This document shows positions 63,824 through 64,000 of a stretch of 64,000 nucleotides of DNA, piece by piece. The stretch lies in NCBI RefSeq assembly GCF_033558715.1, contig NZ_CP114606.1, positions 62,001 to 126,000 on the forward strand. Direction: 5' to 3'. The DNA comes from Acinetobacter sp. YWS30-1. GTDB lineage: Bacteria > Pseudomonadota > Gammaproteobacteria > Pseudomonadales > Moraxellaceae. Numbering within the stretch: the first letter of the stretch is position 1; each line of letters starts with the position of its first letter. The notes below the pieces were generated by a model. That model did not search any database. It was given only the letters and a program-made list of their open reading frames with translations, and was not told the origin of the DNA. Position numbers and translations under genes: made by a program.

Positions 63824-64000
63824 ATGCAAATTACGACTCCAGATATTGGTGTAGACAAGGCAACTGTGGCAGAAATCCTGGTGAAGGTGGGTGACACCAT
63901 CGCTGTAGATGAAAGTATTGTGCTGCTGGAATCGGATAAAGCCTCTGTTGAAGTGCCAAGCACTTCAGCAGGTGTGGTCAAAAACATCCTGATCAATCAG
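63824..64000 (+). CDS. aceF: Dihydrolipoamide acetyltransferase E2 (partial, 5' end)
   Basis: The first 59 residues of pyruvate dehydrogenase E2: an N-terminal lipoyl domain with the lipoylated lysine in LLESDKASVEVP (Lys39). AGGAG lies eight bases before the ATG. The protein runs past the window edge. Two bases after the aceE stop. Confidence 0.95.
   Translation, partial: MQITTPDIGVDKATVAEILVKVGDTIAVDESIVLLESDKASVEVPSTSAGVVKNILINQ

Noticed and set aside
1..64000. tRNA, rRNA, CRISPR array and dif/Xer site
   Set aside because: No tRNA-like cloverleaf with a T-loop sequence, no rRNA, no evenly spaced repeats and no dif-like 28-bp site were recognised by eye; a tRNAscan or dif search would settle it.

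Overview
The window reads as chromosomal DNA of an Acinetobacter-like member of the Moraxellaceae. Low-to-moderate GC, the protein sequences (the LpxC predicted here is 300 aa, the length I know for A. baumannii LpxC, and is very like it), a [28 protein letters not shown] cluster and a crc/pyrE divergon all fit. I see no plasmid, prophage or CRISPR locus and no rRNA or tRNA gene. The only clear mobile element is one IS607-family insertion.

Layout. 1-2.2 kb: a PAS-PAS-GGDEF-EAL protein. 2.5-6.3 kb: rarA, then the leftward operon dapA-bamC-purC; the gap between rarA and purC holds a probable C-rich small RNA. 6.3-10.2 kb: an accessory patch with a decayed small ORF and an MhpT-like aromatic-acid transporter cut in two by the IS607 element and also frameshifted near its end. 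10.4-15.5 kb: pncA, a BASS-family transporter, the divergent smp-like/serB pair and a small membrane protein. 15.6-22.3 kb: an SCP2-domain protein, dtd, a periplasmic catalase with an AnkB-like partner, pncB, and an overlapping rhodanese-psd pair. 22.3-28.5 kb: repeat-rich gaps, a SPOR protein, argS, and DUF2798, DUF445, lipoprotein and DUF924 genes. 28.6-35 kb: gshA-dsbB, a lipase-like hydrolase, and yqiA-parE. 35-45.5 kb: mostly envelope and redox genes (Tsx-like channel, OMP, dsbD, azoreductase, DUF2147, YffB) with a GNAT enzyme, HPF, a GGDEF protein and an HSL-type esterase. 45.5-50.9 kb: a CsrB/Rsm-type small RNA candidate, crc, pyrE, small ORFs, gshB and an MFS transporter. 51.3-59.4 kb: the cell wall and division cluster. 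59.5-64 kb: dciA, an M23 peptidase, aceE and the start of aceF.

The most interesting material is non-coding. On the minus strand at about 45742-45917 there is a roughly 176-nt unit with eight GGA motifs, three of them held in small stem-loops, ending in a terminator hairpin: the architecture of RNAs that titrate CsrA/RsmA. It lies next to crc, another post-transcriptional regulator. On the minus strand at about 3758-3890 there is a second unit with a well-spaced sigma70-type promoter, a stem-loop displaying a CUCCCCC loop able to pair with Shine-Dalgarno sequences, and a strong terminator. The IS607 copy looks intact (serine recombinase, TnpB with all RuvC acidic residues, structured right end) and its host junction can be reconstructed to the base.
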